From Prorocentrum cordatum (Eukaryota > Sar > Dinophyceae > Prorocentrales > Prorocentraceae), in contig CAUYUJ010002733.1 of NCBI GenBank assembly GCA_963575745.1, forward strand, positions 1 through 32,500: 32,500 nt of DNA. The letters run 5' to 3'. Below the pieces are notes generated by a model, which was not told the origin of the DNA, did not search any database, and saw nothing but the letters and a program-made list of their open reading frames with translations. This document shows positions 21,254 to 29,224 of the stretch, in pieces; position 1 is the first letter of the stretch, and every line of letters begins with the position of its first letter. A program made the translations under genes and the position numbers.

Positions 21254-21605
21254 CACACTTCGTGCTCTTCGCCTTCCCAGAACTCCATTCCCAGGCCACA
21301 TTCTGGGGGGCCGGATGCAACTGTAGGCCACTTCGTGCTCTTCGATTTCCCAGAACTCCATTCCCGGGCCACATTCTGGGGGGCCGGATCCAACTGTAGG
21401 CCACTTCGTGCTCTTCCATTTCCCAGAACTCCATTCCCGGGCCACATTTTGGATGCCCGGAGCCAACTGTAAGCCACTTCGTGCTCTTCCATTTCCCAGA
21501 ACTCCATTCCCGGGCCACATTTTGGATGCCCGGAGCCAACTCTAGTCCACTTCCTGGTCTTCGAGTTCCCAGAACTCCATTCCCGGGCCACATTTTGAAT
21601 AGCCA
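21254..21605. repeat. 73-bp tandem repeat, about five units, upstream of the endonuclease gene
   Basis: CACTTCGTGCTCTTC-type starts occur at 21256, 21329, 21402, 21475 and 21548, exactly 73 bp apart. Each unit carries CCCAGAACTCCATTCCCGGG then CCACATT. It lies 120-470 bp before the ATG at 21729, so it may serve as or overlap the promoter region; this is inference. Antisense ORFs through it are artefacts. Confidence 0.93.
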
Positions 21606-21728
21606 GACGCTTCATACTCCTTCCGCCACAGCTGTGTTTGGTTCAGGACTTGCTAGTGACACTGCAGTCCTCTGCATTCAATCGTGCCACTGCATTCATT
21701 CACTGCAGACCACTGAGTTTTGATTGCA

Positions 21729-23910
21729 ATGGCGTTCCCCTGGCCGTACCCCCATGTCCAACGTTCATCCGCAGCCTCTGCTCCGCGAGGCTCGTCCGAA
21801 GTGTCGCCGCCTCGCGGTGCTTCTCAGCCTGCGCCGCCTCGCGGTGCTTCTCAGCCTGCGGAGGAAGGTGGACAGACGCCTGGTTCTGGCGCTGTGCAGC
21901 CTGCGTCTTTCACGGTCGCCTCGTTCAATTTCGGGTTCGAGCAGGGCATGATGACTGGTAAGCAGGCGGCCACTCACTGCGCTAACTTCGGAAGGTTGTG
22001 CGCCACGATAGTGGAGACCGCTGATGCTGATATTGTCTGTGGCTGCGAGGTCGGTGCGTTCCGTGAAGGCTTTCGCCGAGCAGGGATCAACGTGACAGAG
22101 TCCTCAGTAAGCCTTTCGGTGATGGCATTCGCTTCTCGGAGGTCGACAACTACTTGACTCTCTGGGGGTTCCGCGGTGCTTCTCAGCCTGCGGAACTGTT
22201 TCTGGATCACAGCAAAGTTTACAGGCCTCCTAGCGGCCGAGAGATTGATGCTGTTATTTCACATTTTGAGGTGAACAAACCAGGCCATGACAAGTTCCAC
22301 GTGGTGATCGCCAACATGCACATCGTGTGCGGCAAGAAACCGCCGACCATCCAGACTCGAAAGCGGACAGTTCGCCATCTCCGCTTGCACCTGGACGGCC
22401 TGGCCAAGATTCTTGAGAATCTAAACCAGGCAGTCGTTCTGCTTGTAGTCGGCGACGACAACCTCACTTTCCAGGAGGCGCGGGAGGCTTACCAGCGCCA
22501 GCAGAACGACGAGAAGGTATGGGAGGTCCATGCCACTCCGGCCGACCTCAAAGGCGACCACGTCGCGGTCTGCGGAGCAGTCGCCCGTTTCTGCTCCATT
22601 GCCGTTGGCGCGTCTTTTACGGATCGTGGCATGCGCAACGACGCACACGATGCGGTGGCGGTTGTGCTCACTCTCCCTGGTGCTATTCAGCCTGGGGAGA
22701 GCAAGAGGCGGAAATTGTCGTCGAAAACGTCTCCGACGCCGACGTCAGCGTACAGGCGGACCGCGAGTCTTCTGTGCATTGGGATCGGTCGCCGAGTTCT
22801 ACTCCTCCGCTTTCACCGACTTCACCGGGTGATCCCGACTACGTCGAGGATGTCGTTCAGAATCGCGCGGACGACTTGCACAGGGAGCTGAGGCAGCTTT
22901 GGGACGACAGGTACGACGAGGAGTACGATCCGAAAGTCCTCCATCATCTCAGTCTCTTGCTTTTCAAAAAGAGGAAGTCCACGGAGCCAGCGGACACTAA
23001 TCCAGCTGGCGCTCCTCAGCCTGGCTCGGAATATGACACGGCCTTTGCGTCTCAGGAGGAGACTGGCCGAGCCATTCTCTCTGTCCTTAAGCTTCGACAT
23101 GACTTTCTGCGGAGCAAGAACATCGACGACATGCGCTACGTTCTCACGGAGCCTGAGCGCCAGGAATTGGTCAGAGTAGCTCGCGACCAGTACGAGCAGT
23201 CGCGGCAGCAGCGTGCGCTTCAGGAACGGGATATCGAAAAGGGAAAAGCGAAAGGCAAGTCTGCGCCACAAGGGGGCCATGCGGTTCCGCAGGGTCCTAA
23301 CAAAGGGCCAGGCGGTAAGAAAGGTTCTCACGGTGCTTCTCAGCCTGCGGGAAAAGGTGGCCAGGCCAAGGGTGCAGGTCTGGGTAGCGTCGCCAAGTTT
23401 GTGAAAGACCAGAAGCGTAAGCGGTGGCATCGCCATTTGCAACGTGTGGCCGGTACCAAACAGATCTGGGAGGTGCTGGCCTTCTCAGGGCGCTTCGACG
23501 TTGATTGGCTAACGCAAGCGTTGCAAGCTGATCACAGTGAGGGCCGTGATGCAGCAGTTCCCGAGGAAGCTCTGCGGCAACAGCGGCGCCGGCTGCACCA
23601 CCAGAAGGCCGAGGCCATCGCGCGCTACAACGAGGGGGAGCGGCTTTCCCTCCATCTGTCTGCCCAGGCTGGCCAGCCAAAGCCGAACTTCACGCGCAGG
23701 CAGCTGGACGTGTTGCAGATGTTTGAGAGCGGAGCGCTGCTTCAAATCCGCAACCAAGCGATTCTGGCGTTGGGGCACGGCCGTCTGTTCAGGGGCGATG
23801 GCGACTACCTGGACATCGGCGGCAGCACGGGCGGTGGCTCCAGGCGCATCATCGATTCTTGGCAGCCGCCGGACTGGCGTGACTTCCTCCAAGACGATCA
23901 GGACATCTGA
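21729..23910 (+). CDS. EEP-fold (exonuclease-endonuclease-phosphatase) endonuclease-like protein with a novel C-terminal region; two apparent frameshifts
   Basis: Coding runs in frame 3 from ATG 21729 to ~22100, frame 2 to ~22715, then frame 1 to TGA 23910, about 725 residues. The EEP active-site series is visible: Asn in ASFNFGF (21927), Glu in CEVGAF (22047), IANMHIV (Asn 22313, His 22319), VVGDDNL (Asp 22454 or 22457, Asn 22460) and NDAHDAV (His 22646). Such domains cut DNA and accompany Rep/helicase in Helentrons. The C-terminal half has an acidic segment, a Gly/Lys-rich linker and an unrecognised domain (KQIWEVLAFSGRF onward). Both shifts fit single-base deletions or -1 shifts; I see no classic slippery heptamer. 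Seven GAxQPA motifs are in phase with whichever frame is coding. The gene may be a recent pseudogene, carry sequencing errors, or be recoded. Confidence 0.75.
21816..23349 (+). repeat. Seven in-phase 18-bp motif copies in the EEP gene
   Basis: Copies start at 21816, 21843, 21888 (frame 3), 22175, 22679 (frame 2), 23008 and 23332 (frame 1). Each reads GASQPA, GAVQPA, GAIQPG or GAPQPG in the locally coding frame, supporting the three-frame model. Confidence 0.92.
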
Positions 23911-24485
23911 GTTTTGCAAGTCTCCCTGCCCGCGGTGCTTCTCAGCCTGCGGTCTGCCGCTCTCCAGCTGCGGTCTCGAGCAGTAGTGTTCGAAAGCATG
24001 CGAGTTCCTGCGGTGCTTCTCAGCCTGCAGGTTTCGCAGCCTGCGCTCTGCAGTACAAGTGCTTTTCAGCATGCGACATCCTGCGGTGCTTCTCAGCCTG
24101 CAGGGTTCGCAACGTGCGGTTTGCAATGCATTCCTTTTCAGTATGCGAGTTCCTGCGGTGTTTCTCAGGCTGCAGGGCTCCGAGGCTCTTCGCTTCGATG
24201 CCAATGTTTTCAGACACCGTAGCTCCGTTCCGTAAACATCTTCCAAGAGCCGCTCGCAACCTTTTGCAGCTGGCGGTCTGCAGACGTAGTCTGTCTCAGC
24301 ATGCGAGCTCCCGCACGCTTCGCCGGCTTTTGCTGCGCGGACAATTTTCTCACACACGTCAGCGCCGTTTGTAGGCGTCAGAAAAACATGTAGACATTCA
24401 CGAAGGGCTTAGTCTGTATATCGTCACATCATTACATACGCAGTCGTCGAACACATCGGTGTACATTCAGCGCTTTGTCCTTCTA
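23911..24485 (+). repeat. Motif-rich 3' tail of the EEP gene with a ~72-bp tandem unit; includes the duplicated 3' cassette
   Basis: GGTGCTTCTCAGCCTGC-type motifs lie near 23935, 24013, 24084 and 24156. Three ~72-bp units (starting about 23997, 24068 and 24139) each run ATGCGAGTTCCTGCGGTGCT ... TTTTCAG. From 24043 the sequence is nearly identical to 26805-27247. No ORF continues from the gene. Confidence 0.88.
24043..24485 (+). repeat. 443-bp 3' cassette, copy 1
   Basis: It matches 26805-27247 at offset 2762 with about five or six substitutions and no gaps noticed. It begins GCGCTCTGCAGTACAAGTGC and ends GCGCTTTGTCCTTCTA. It stands at the end of the EEP gene as its partner stands near the end of gene 3. 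Confidence 0.93.
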
Positions 24486-25412
24486 CAGCATTCTTTCCGT
24501 TGATAACAGTGTTCTGATGGGTTCGCTTCGTTCTAAAAGCGTTGATAGCAGTGTCTCGTTTGCGGACAACTCATTCTATATCAACTCACTGATACCGAGT
24601 TTCCTTTCACCATAAGTGAATGCATACCAGTGTATGTTGGTTACTACAAAAGTGGGTTCCTACAACCGACTTCATGATCGCTATCATCATCGCAGATTTC
24701 ACTCATCCTCATCACCACGACTGGTTCACGTTGGCCTGCGGTGCTTCTCAGCCTGCAGTTCCTTTCGTTACACTGTAGTTGAAGCCGTTCATGGCAGTGA
24801 CTCGTTTAAAGACAACTTTAGTATTGGGGGAAGTGTCGATAGCAGCGTTTCTTTTTACTTATACAAGCGTTGATAGCAGTGTCTCGTTTGTGGACAACTC
24901 ATTATATATCAACTCATTCATGCAGAGTTTCTTTTCGCAGCAAGTGAATGCACAGCAGTGTATCTGCATTACTGGCCCCCACTCCATTATCACTATCATC
25001 ATCAACGATTTCCTACACGCGTGTGCGCGGCGGTCGCCATGAGTGAATAGTTTGCAGAGACTTCTCGCATTGATACCCATGGGTCACTTCAGAGTGAACT
25101 CATTTGTGATCTTCTTTCATTGGAAGTTGAATCGGTTGATGGCAGTGCCTCGTTTAAACTCCACTTTGGTATTGCTAGTAGTGTCAATGCCAGCGTTTCT
25201 TTTTAATTGTGCAAGCGTTGATAGCAGTGTCTCGTTTGTGGTTAGTTATAACAGCGTTGACAGCAGTGTCTCGTTTGCGGACACCTCATTGTACATCAAC
25301 TCGCTGATACCGGGTTTCCTATCAACACCATCATCATCATCCTTAACCATGTTTGCTCGAGTTTCACCTGGCCGTCCAGCCGCGGCGGTGCTCCTCAGCC
25401 TGCCTTGTCACA
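24486..25412. repeat. Intergenic region with dispersed copies of the intron repeat core
   Basis: GTTGATAGCAGTGTCTCGTT occurs at about 24541, 24868 and 25218, with variants near 24482, 24836, 25134 and 25254. It is embedded in two or three diverged larger units containing CAACTCATTCTATATCAACT and GCGTTTCTTTTT blocks. One GGTGCTTCTCAGCCTGCAG motif lies at about 24740 and another just before gene 3 (about 25387). It is AT-richer than its surroundings, and no gene is seen. Confidence 0.85.
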
Positions 25413-26483
25413 ATGCCAGCACGCGGCAAGGCATCGCCCCCGCCACCCCCGGCCCCGTGCGATGGCCCGTGGGAGATTCTGCCGGATCCGCCCGCACCGA
25501 CTCCTCAGCCAGGTGTCGACGTGGTCTTTGAGCAGGCTCACCTCGAAGACATCCGCCGTACACCAGGGATGGGCGGCAAGACCGCCTGCCAGTGGCAGCG
25601 CGCGCTGCGCGCCGAGTGCATTGTCAACAACTTGTCGTTCAAAGACGTAACAAACGACCCGTCCTACGACTGGAAGCAACTGCTTCGGTCTGCCGCTCCG
25701 GGTTTCGCTGAGCGCATAATCGGGCAGGGCATCGCCCAGGTTCTCTTTCGCATCATCGAGACAGAGCGCGACCCTAACTACTCCAACACGGATGGCCACG
25801 GCAGGCACTTCTTCGAGTTCCGTCGTGCAGACGGTTCAGCCATGCGCCTGCATTACCATAAGAACGGCCGACCCGATGAGCCCACCTATGTCGGTCCACC
25901 ACGCGCCGTTGCTCAGCCTGCCGTGCCTGAGCCTGGCGCTGCTCAGCCTCATGTTCCTCGTGGCGGCGCTGCTCAGACTGCCGTGCCTGACGGTGGCGCT
26001 GCTCAGCCTGCCGAGACTGGCGGTGATGCCCCACTGCTCTTCACACAGGAGCACCTGCAAGAGGCAGCCTGCTCGCGCCAGATTGTGGGCCGCGACGAAG
26101 CCAGCGCCGCTCTCCAATCGCTGTTGCACTACCACCATGGCGAGACTGCCCCAGGTGCTGTTGACATCACCGATGGCTCAGCATTTGACTGGCTTCGATG
26201 GGTGGCACATATCGAAGGTGCGCGCGACGTCATCCGCAATGGCGTCCACAGGGTCTACGCTGTCCGCTGGAATCCGCACTGGGCTCCAGAGGCCGTCTTC
26301 TGCTACGGCAACAACACCTACAGCACACTGGTGCCCCGCAAATCGCGCTACACAGGCTCGTGGAGCCACGCGCGAATTGTGACTCACCGGAACGCCAATT
26401 GGGTGACCGAACCGTTGCTATCTGCGGCCCCTGTGGCAGCTACGCCGTGGCTGGTGTTGCGGGATCAAATAACCTGGGAGTGA
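25413..26483 (+). CDS. Hypothetical protein with two similar domains separated by a GAAQPA-rich linker
   Basis: 356 residues from ATG 25413. An upstream in-frame ATG (25353) is less likely, because the motif just before 25413 would be out of its usual phase there. Residues 1-30 are proline-rich. Domain 1 (~33-145) and domain 2 (~206-330) share a pattern: a DW (86 and 259), an amphipathic stretch, I-I/V-I, a glycine, then a strand-like segment (IAQVLFRI, VHRVYAVRW). Between them lie four degenerate G-A-A-Q-P-A motifs (25905-26010). No family is recognised and no function is assigned. It may be an accessory protein of the same mobile unit. Confidence 0.7.
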   Translation: MPARGKASPPPPPAPCDGPWEILPDPPAPTPQPGVDVVFEQAHLEDIRRTPGMGGKTACQWQRALRAECIVNNLSFKDVTNDPSYDWKQLLRSAAPGFAERIIGQGIAQVLFRIIETERDPNYSNTDGHGRHFFEFRRADGSAMRLHYHKNGRPDEPTYVGPPRAVAQPAVPEPGAAQPHVPRGGAAQTAVPDGGAAQPAETGGDAPLLFTQEHLQEAACSRQIVGRDEASAALQSLLHYHHGETAPGAVDITDGSAFDWLRWVAHIEGARDVIRNGVHRVYAVRWNPHWAPEAVFCYGNNTYSTLVPRKSRYTGSWSHARIVTHRNANWVTEPLLSAAPVAATPWLVLRDQITWE

Positions 26484-26557
26484 TCTCTGGCAAACGAGAT
26501 GTGGTGCTTCTCAGCCTGCACTCATGTGACACGCAATGCCGTGCCCTGCAATCGCGT

Positions 26558-26810
26558 GGTGTTTCTCAGCCTGCACTCGCAGGTCCTTCGGAGGTCAATT
26601 GTTATGAGTTCGGCACGGTCTCGGTCAAGTACAGCGTGCTGTGGGGATCCCGAGATGGGGCCTGGCTCAAGGTGCTCAAGACGTACTGGAGTGTCCCAGA
26701 GCCGGAGTGCCAGCTGATCCTCGGGAGTTGGAACGGCATTTTCAGGCCGTGGCCGGACACGTTCTGGATCAGGACGGGGGGGTCCGAGCCCGAGATAGAT
26801 GCTAGCGCTC
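26558..26810 (+). pseudogene. Orphan coding fragment, in frame with a GVSQPA motif
   Basis: Frame 2 reads GVSQPALAGPSEVNCYEFGT and continues through SVLWGSRDGAWLKVLKTYW to FRPWPDTFWIRTG. The composition looks like a folded domain rather than tail sequence. It has no start of its own, lies 75 bp after the stop of gene 3 in another frame, and runs into the 3' cassette. It could be a 3' exon of gene 3, a third diverged domain or a captured exon. It belongs to no family I recognise. Confidence 0.4.
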
Positions 26811-27247
26811 TGCAGTACAAGTGCTTTTCAGCATGCGACATCCTGCGGTGCTTCTCAGCCTGCAGGGTTCGCAGCGTGCGGTTTGCAATGCATTCCTTTT
26901 CAGTATGCGAGTTCCTGCGGTGTTTCTCAGGTTGCAGGGCTCCGAGGCTCTTCCCTTCGATGCCAATGTTTTCAGACACCGTAGCTCCGTTCCGTAAACA
27001 TCTTCCAAGAGCCGCTCGCAACTTTTTGCAGCTGGCGGTCTGCAGACGTAGTCTGTCTCAGCATGCGAGCTCCCGCACGCTTCGCCGGCTTTTGCTGCGC
27101 GGACAATTTTCTCACACACGTCAGCGCCGTTTGTAGGCGTCAGAAAAACATGTAGACATTCACGAAGGGCTCAGTCTGTATATCGTCACATCATTACATA
27201 CGCAGTCGTCGAACACATCGGTGTACATTCAGCGCTTTGTCCTTCTA
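26805..27247 (+). repeat. 443-bp 3' cassette, copy 2
   Basis: Nearly identical to 24043-24485. It contains two 18-bp motifs (about 26846 and 26918) and ends GCGCTTTGTCCTTCTA, after which a GAGGCT array begins. Confidence 0.93.
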
Positions 27248-27258
27248 GCTGGGTCGCT

Positions 27259-27575
27259 TCGTGCTGAGGCTGAGGCTGATGCAGGCTGAGGCTGAGGCAG
27301 GCTGAGGCTGAGGCCGAGGCCGACGGCAGACTGAGGCTGAGGCTGAAGCAGGCTGAGGCTGAGGCTGAGGCAGGCAGGCTGAGGCTGAGGCTGATGCTGA
27401 GGCAGGCTGAGGCTGAGGCTGAGGCTGATGCAGGCTGAGGCTGAGGCAGGCTGAGGCTGAGGCCGAGGCCGAAGGCAGACTGATGCTGAGGCTGAAGCAG
27501 GCTGAGGCTGAGGCTGAGGCAGGCTGAGGCTGAGGCAGGCGGAGGCTGAGGCTGAGGCAGGCTGAGGCTGAGGCT
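27259..27575. repeat. (GAGGCT)n-type array with GCAGGCT interruptions
   Basis: About 315 bp of GAGGCT units, interrupted by GATGCAGGCT, GCAGGCAGGCT and GGCCGAGGCC. There is higher-order repetition of about 170 bp: GAGGCCGAGGCCGA occurs near 27311 and 27459. ORFs on the minus strand are Ser/Ala/Gln/Pro repeats and not genes. Confidence 0.93.
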
Positions 27576-27652
27576 GTGACTGCGACTGCCGTTGCCACTG
27601 CGACTGTCCTCGCGAATGCGACAACGACTGCGAGAACAGCAGAATTCTACAA

Positions 27653-27734
27653 CTGGATTCTCATCCGAATCTTAAGGGGAATGCTTCCAGATATGCTCCT
27701 ACACATGGCTGTTAGGTTGCTTTGCCGGGATAAT
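27653..27734 (+). repeat. 82-bp shared block, copy 2
   Basis: Matches 7908-7989 with about six mismatches. It ends at GGGATAAT, where the second 803-bp repeat begins. Confidence 0.8.
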
Positions 27735-28509
27735 TCGACGAAAAATAAAAAATACGCCACAAATGCCCCCTGGACTATTTTTGGACTATGTTTTGACTAT
27801 TTCTGTGGCATTTTCATTTTTCGTCGAAAATCCCCCTGCAGGGGGACCTGCCCGACTTGACCCCAGGCAGCGGTGGCTCTGGATGCGAAGCCTGCCGATC
27901 GTGGCACGCGGTGCGACAAAGGGCGGCCACGCCGAACGCCGCGCACCCGAAGACGCTCCGACACGGGGTCCCCCAGAAGTCTCGAGACCCCTCCCCCGGG
28001 GGACCTCCCTCGGCCCCTTCAACACGGTCGAGGCCTCCTCCCCGTCGAGACCTCCTTCGACCTCCTCCCTTCCTTCACACGGACCTCCCCCCCTCGACCT
28101 CCCGTCGAGACCTCCTGCCCGGTCGGATTCCCCCGACACTCCGACACTCCGACTCTCGGGTCGGGCGAAAGGGGGGGATAGCAAACGGGAGGTTTGAGAA
28201 TCAGCTCACGTAGCTGACTTTCCCGGCGCCTCCTGGCGCTGGAGGCGACTATGTATCGAGGAATGGGTCCCTCGGTGGGGCCGAAACCAGCTGCATGCAG
28301 CAAATTTCGTAACCCCCCGTTTCCCAATCCCCCCCATTCGTCCGGCCCGAGACACTCCGACTCGAGACCCCTTCCCCGGGGGACCTCCCTCCGCCCCGAG
28401 CCGGCACCTGACGGCCCCTGGGGTCGGCGGGGCGGCCCCTGCAGGGGCTGAAGACGGCGTTAAACACCTTCCGCCTTGATTTTTGTGAATCCGTTGGAGG
28501 CGGTCGTCT

Positions 28510-28536
<27 letters not shown>
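27734..28536. repeat. ~803-bp direct repeat, copy 2, starting in a truncated family B MITE
   Basis: Collinear with 20321-21123. The MITE part (27734-27856) lacks its left terminus, whereas copy 1 is preceded by a complete left arm. It ends in a longer GTC tract (about 28507-28557). Confidence 0.92.
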
Positions 28537-28560
<24 letters not shown>

Positions 28561-28735
28561 ACCGAGCCGAGGCGGCCGCGGCGAGCGGCGGCGAGGCGGT
28601 GGCGCGTGGGGCGGCGCTCGCTGGGAGAACGGCGGGGCGCGCCCTTTGTCGGGGTGGTTCTGCACTGACAGCCGCCGGAACCTTGGCCGGAACCGCGCCG
28701 CGCCAGGGGCCTCCGGGCGGAGACGCCCGGGCGAC
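28537..28735. other. GC-rich spacer, nothing recognised
   Basis: It is GGC/GAGGCGG-rich. No gene or repeat family is identified; ORFs are compositional. Confidence 0.5.
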
Positions 28736-28912
28736 TACAGTCAACCAGTACAGTAAGGATGCGCGATAAGGATGCAGGAGCCTTGGACGCCCTTTTCGAA
28801 GCTTTTCGAGCGGGGCGCGGCCAGCGAAAGCGGCGAAGGATGGACCGAGGATGCAAGGATGCAAGGGTACCCTTGGGAAGGTTGCCCATCCTTACTATGC
28901 GGCTTGACTGTA
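28736..28912. mobile_element. MITE-like element with ~30-bp imperfect inverted repeats
   Basis: The left end TACAGTCAACCAGTACAGTA, then AGGATGCG, is complementary with gaps to the right end CCATCCTTACTATGCGGCTT then GACTGTA. The interior has GATGCAAGGATGCAAGGGTA and the palindrome AAGGGTACCCTT. Only one copy is seen. Confidence 0.55.
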
Positions 28913-29050
28913 CAGTCGGGGTGGATTGAAGAGGACACGCGAGAGGGCACAGGACTCTTCCGAGGGCCACATAGCCATACGAATGTAGCAGCACGGGTCG
29001 CGAGGCACAGGACACAAGGGTACCCTTGATTCGGCAGGGTCGACCTACTA
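28913..29050. other. Spacer with a second AAGGGTACCCTT palindrome
   Basis: The palindrome at about 29017-29028 repeats the one inside the preceding element. Nothing else is recognised. Confidence 0.5.
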
Positions 29051-29213
29051 TGAAGGGGCCCAGGGACGCACAGCTAAATACACACAAACCCTAAGACTCC
29101 CTATATTTTCTAATATGTTCTGGGTCTTCATCTCCCCCCCGCTTCCCATATTTTCCCAGATTCTCCGGGGAAATCGACGATTCATTGTATGTGCGTCTTT
29201 GTTCCCTCCTGAT
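29051..29213. repeat. Interspersed repeat family D, copy 4
   Basis: It begins GAAGGGGCCCAGGGACGCAC and ends TTTGTTCCCTCCTGA, with the same internal blocks; the most diverged left end of the four copies. Confidence 0.8.
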
Positions 29214-29224
29214 ACTACTCTGAA

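Noticed and set aside
21254-21605. CRISPR-like array
   Set aside because: The units are 73 bp and repeat along their full length, with no variable spacers.
27229-27624. Ser/Ala/Gln/Pro repeat proteins opposite the GAGGCT array
   Set aside because: Pure translation of a hexanucleotide array.
20321-28536. LTR retrotransposon
   Set aside because: The terminal repeats lack TG...CA ends, primer-binding site and polypurine tract, and the interior encodes no gag, integrase or reverse transcriptase that I can see.
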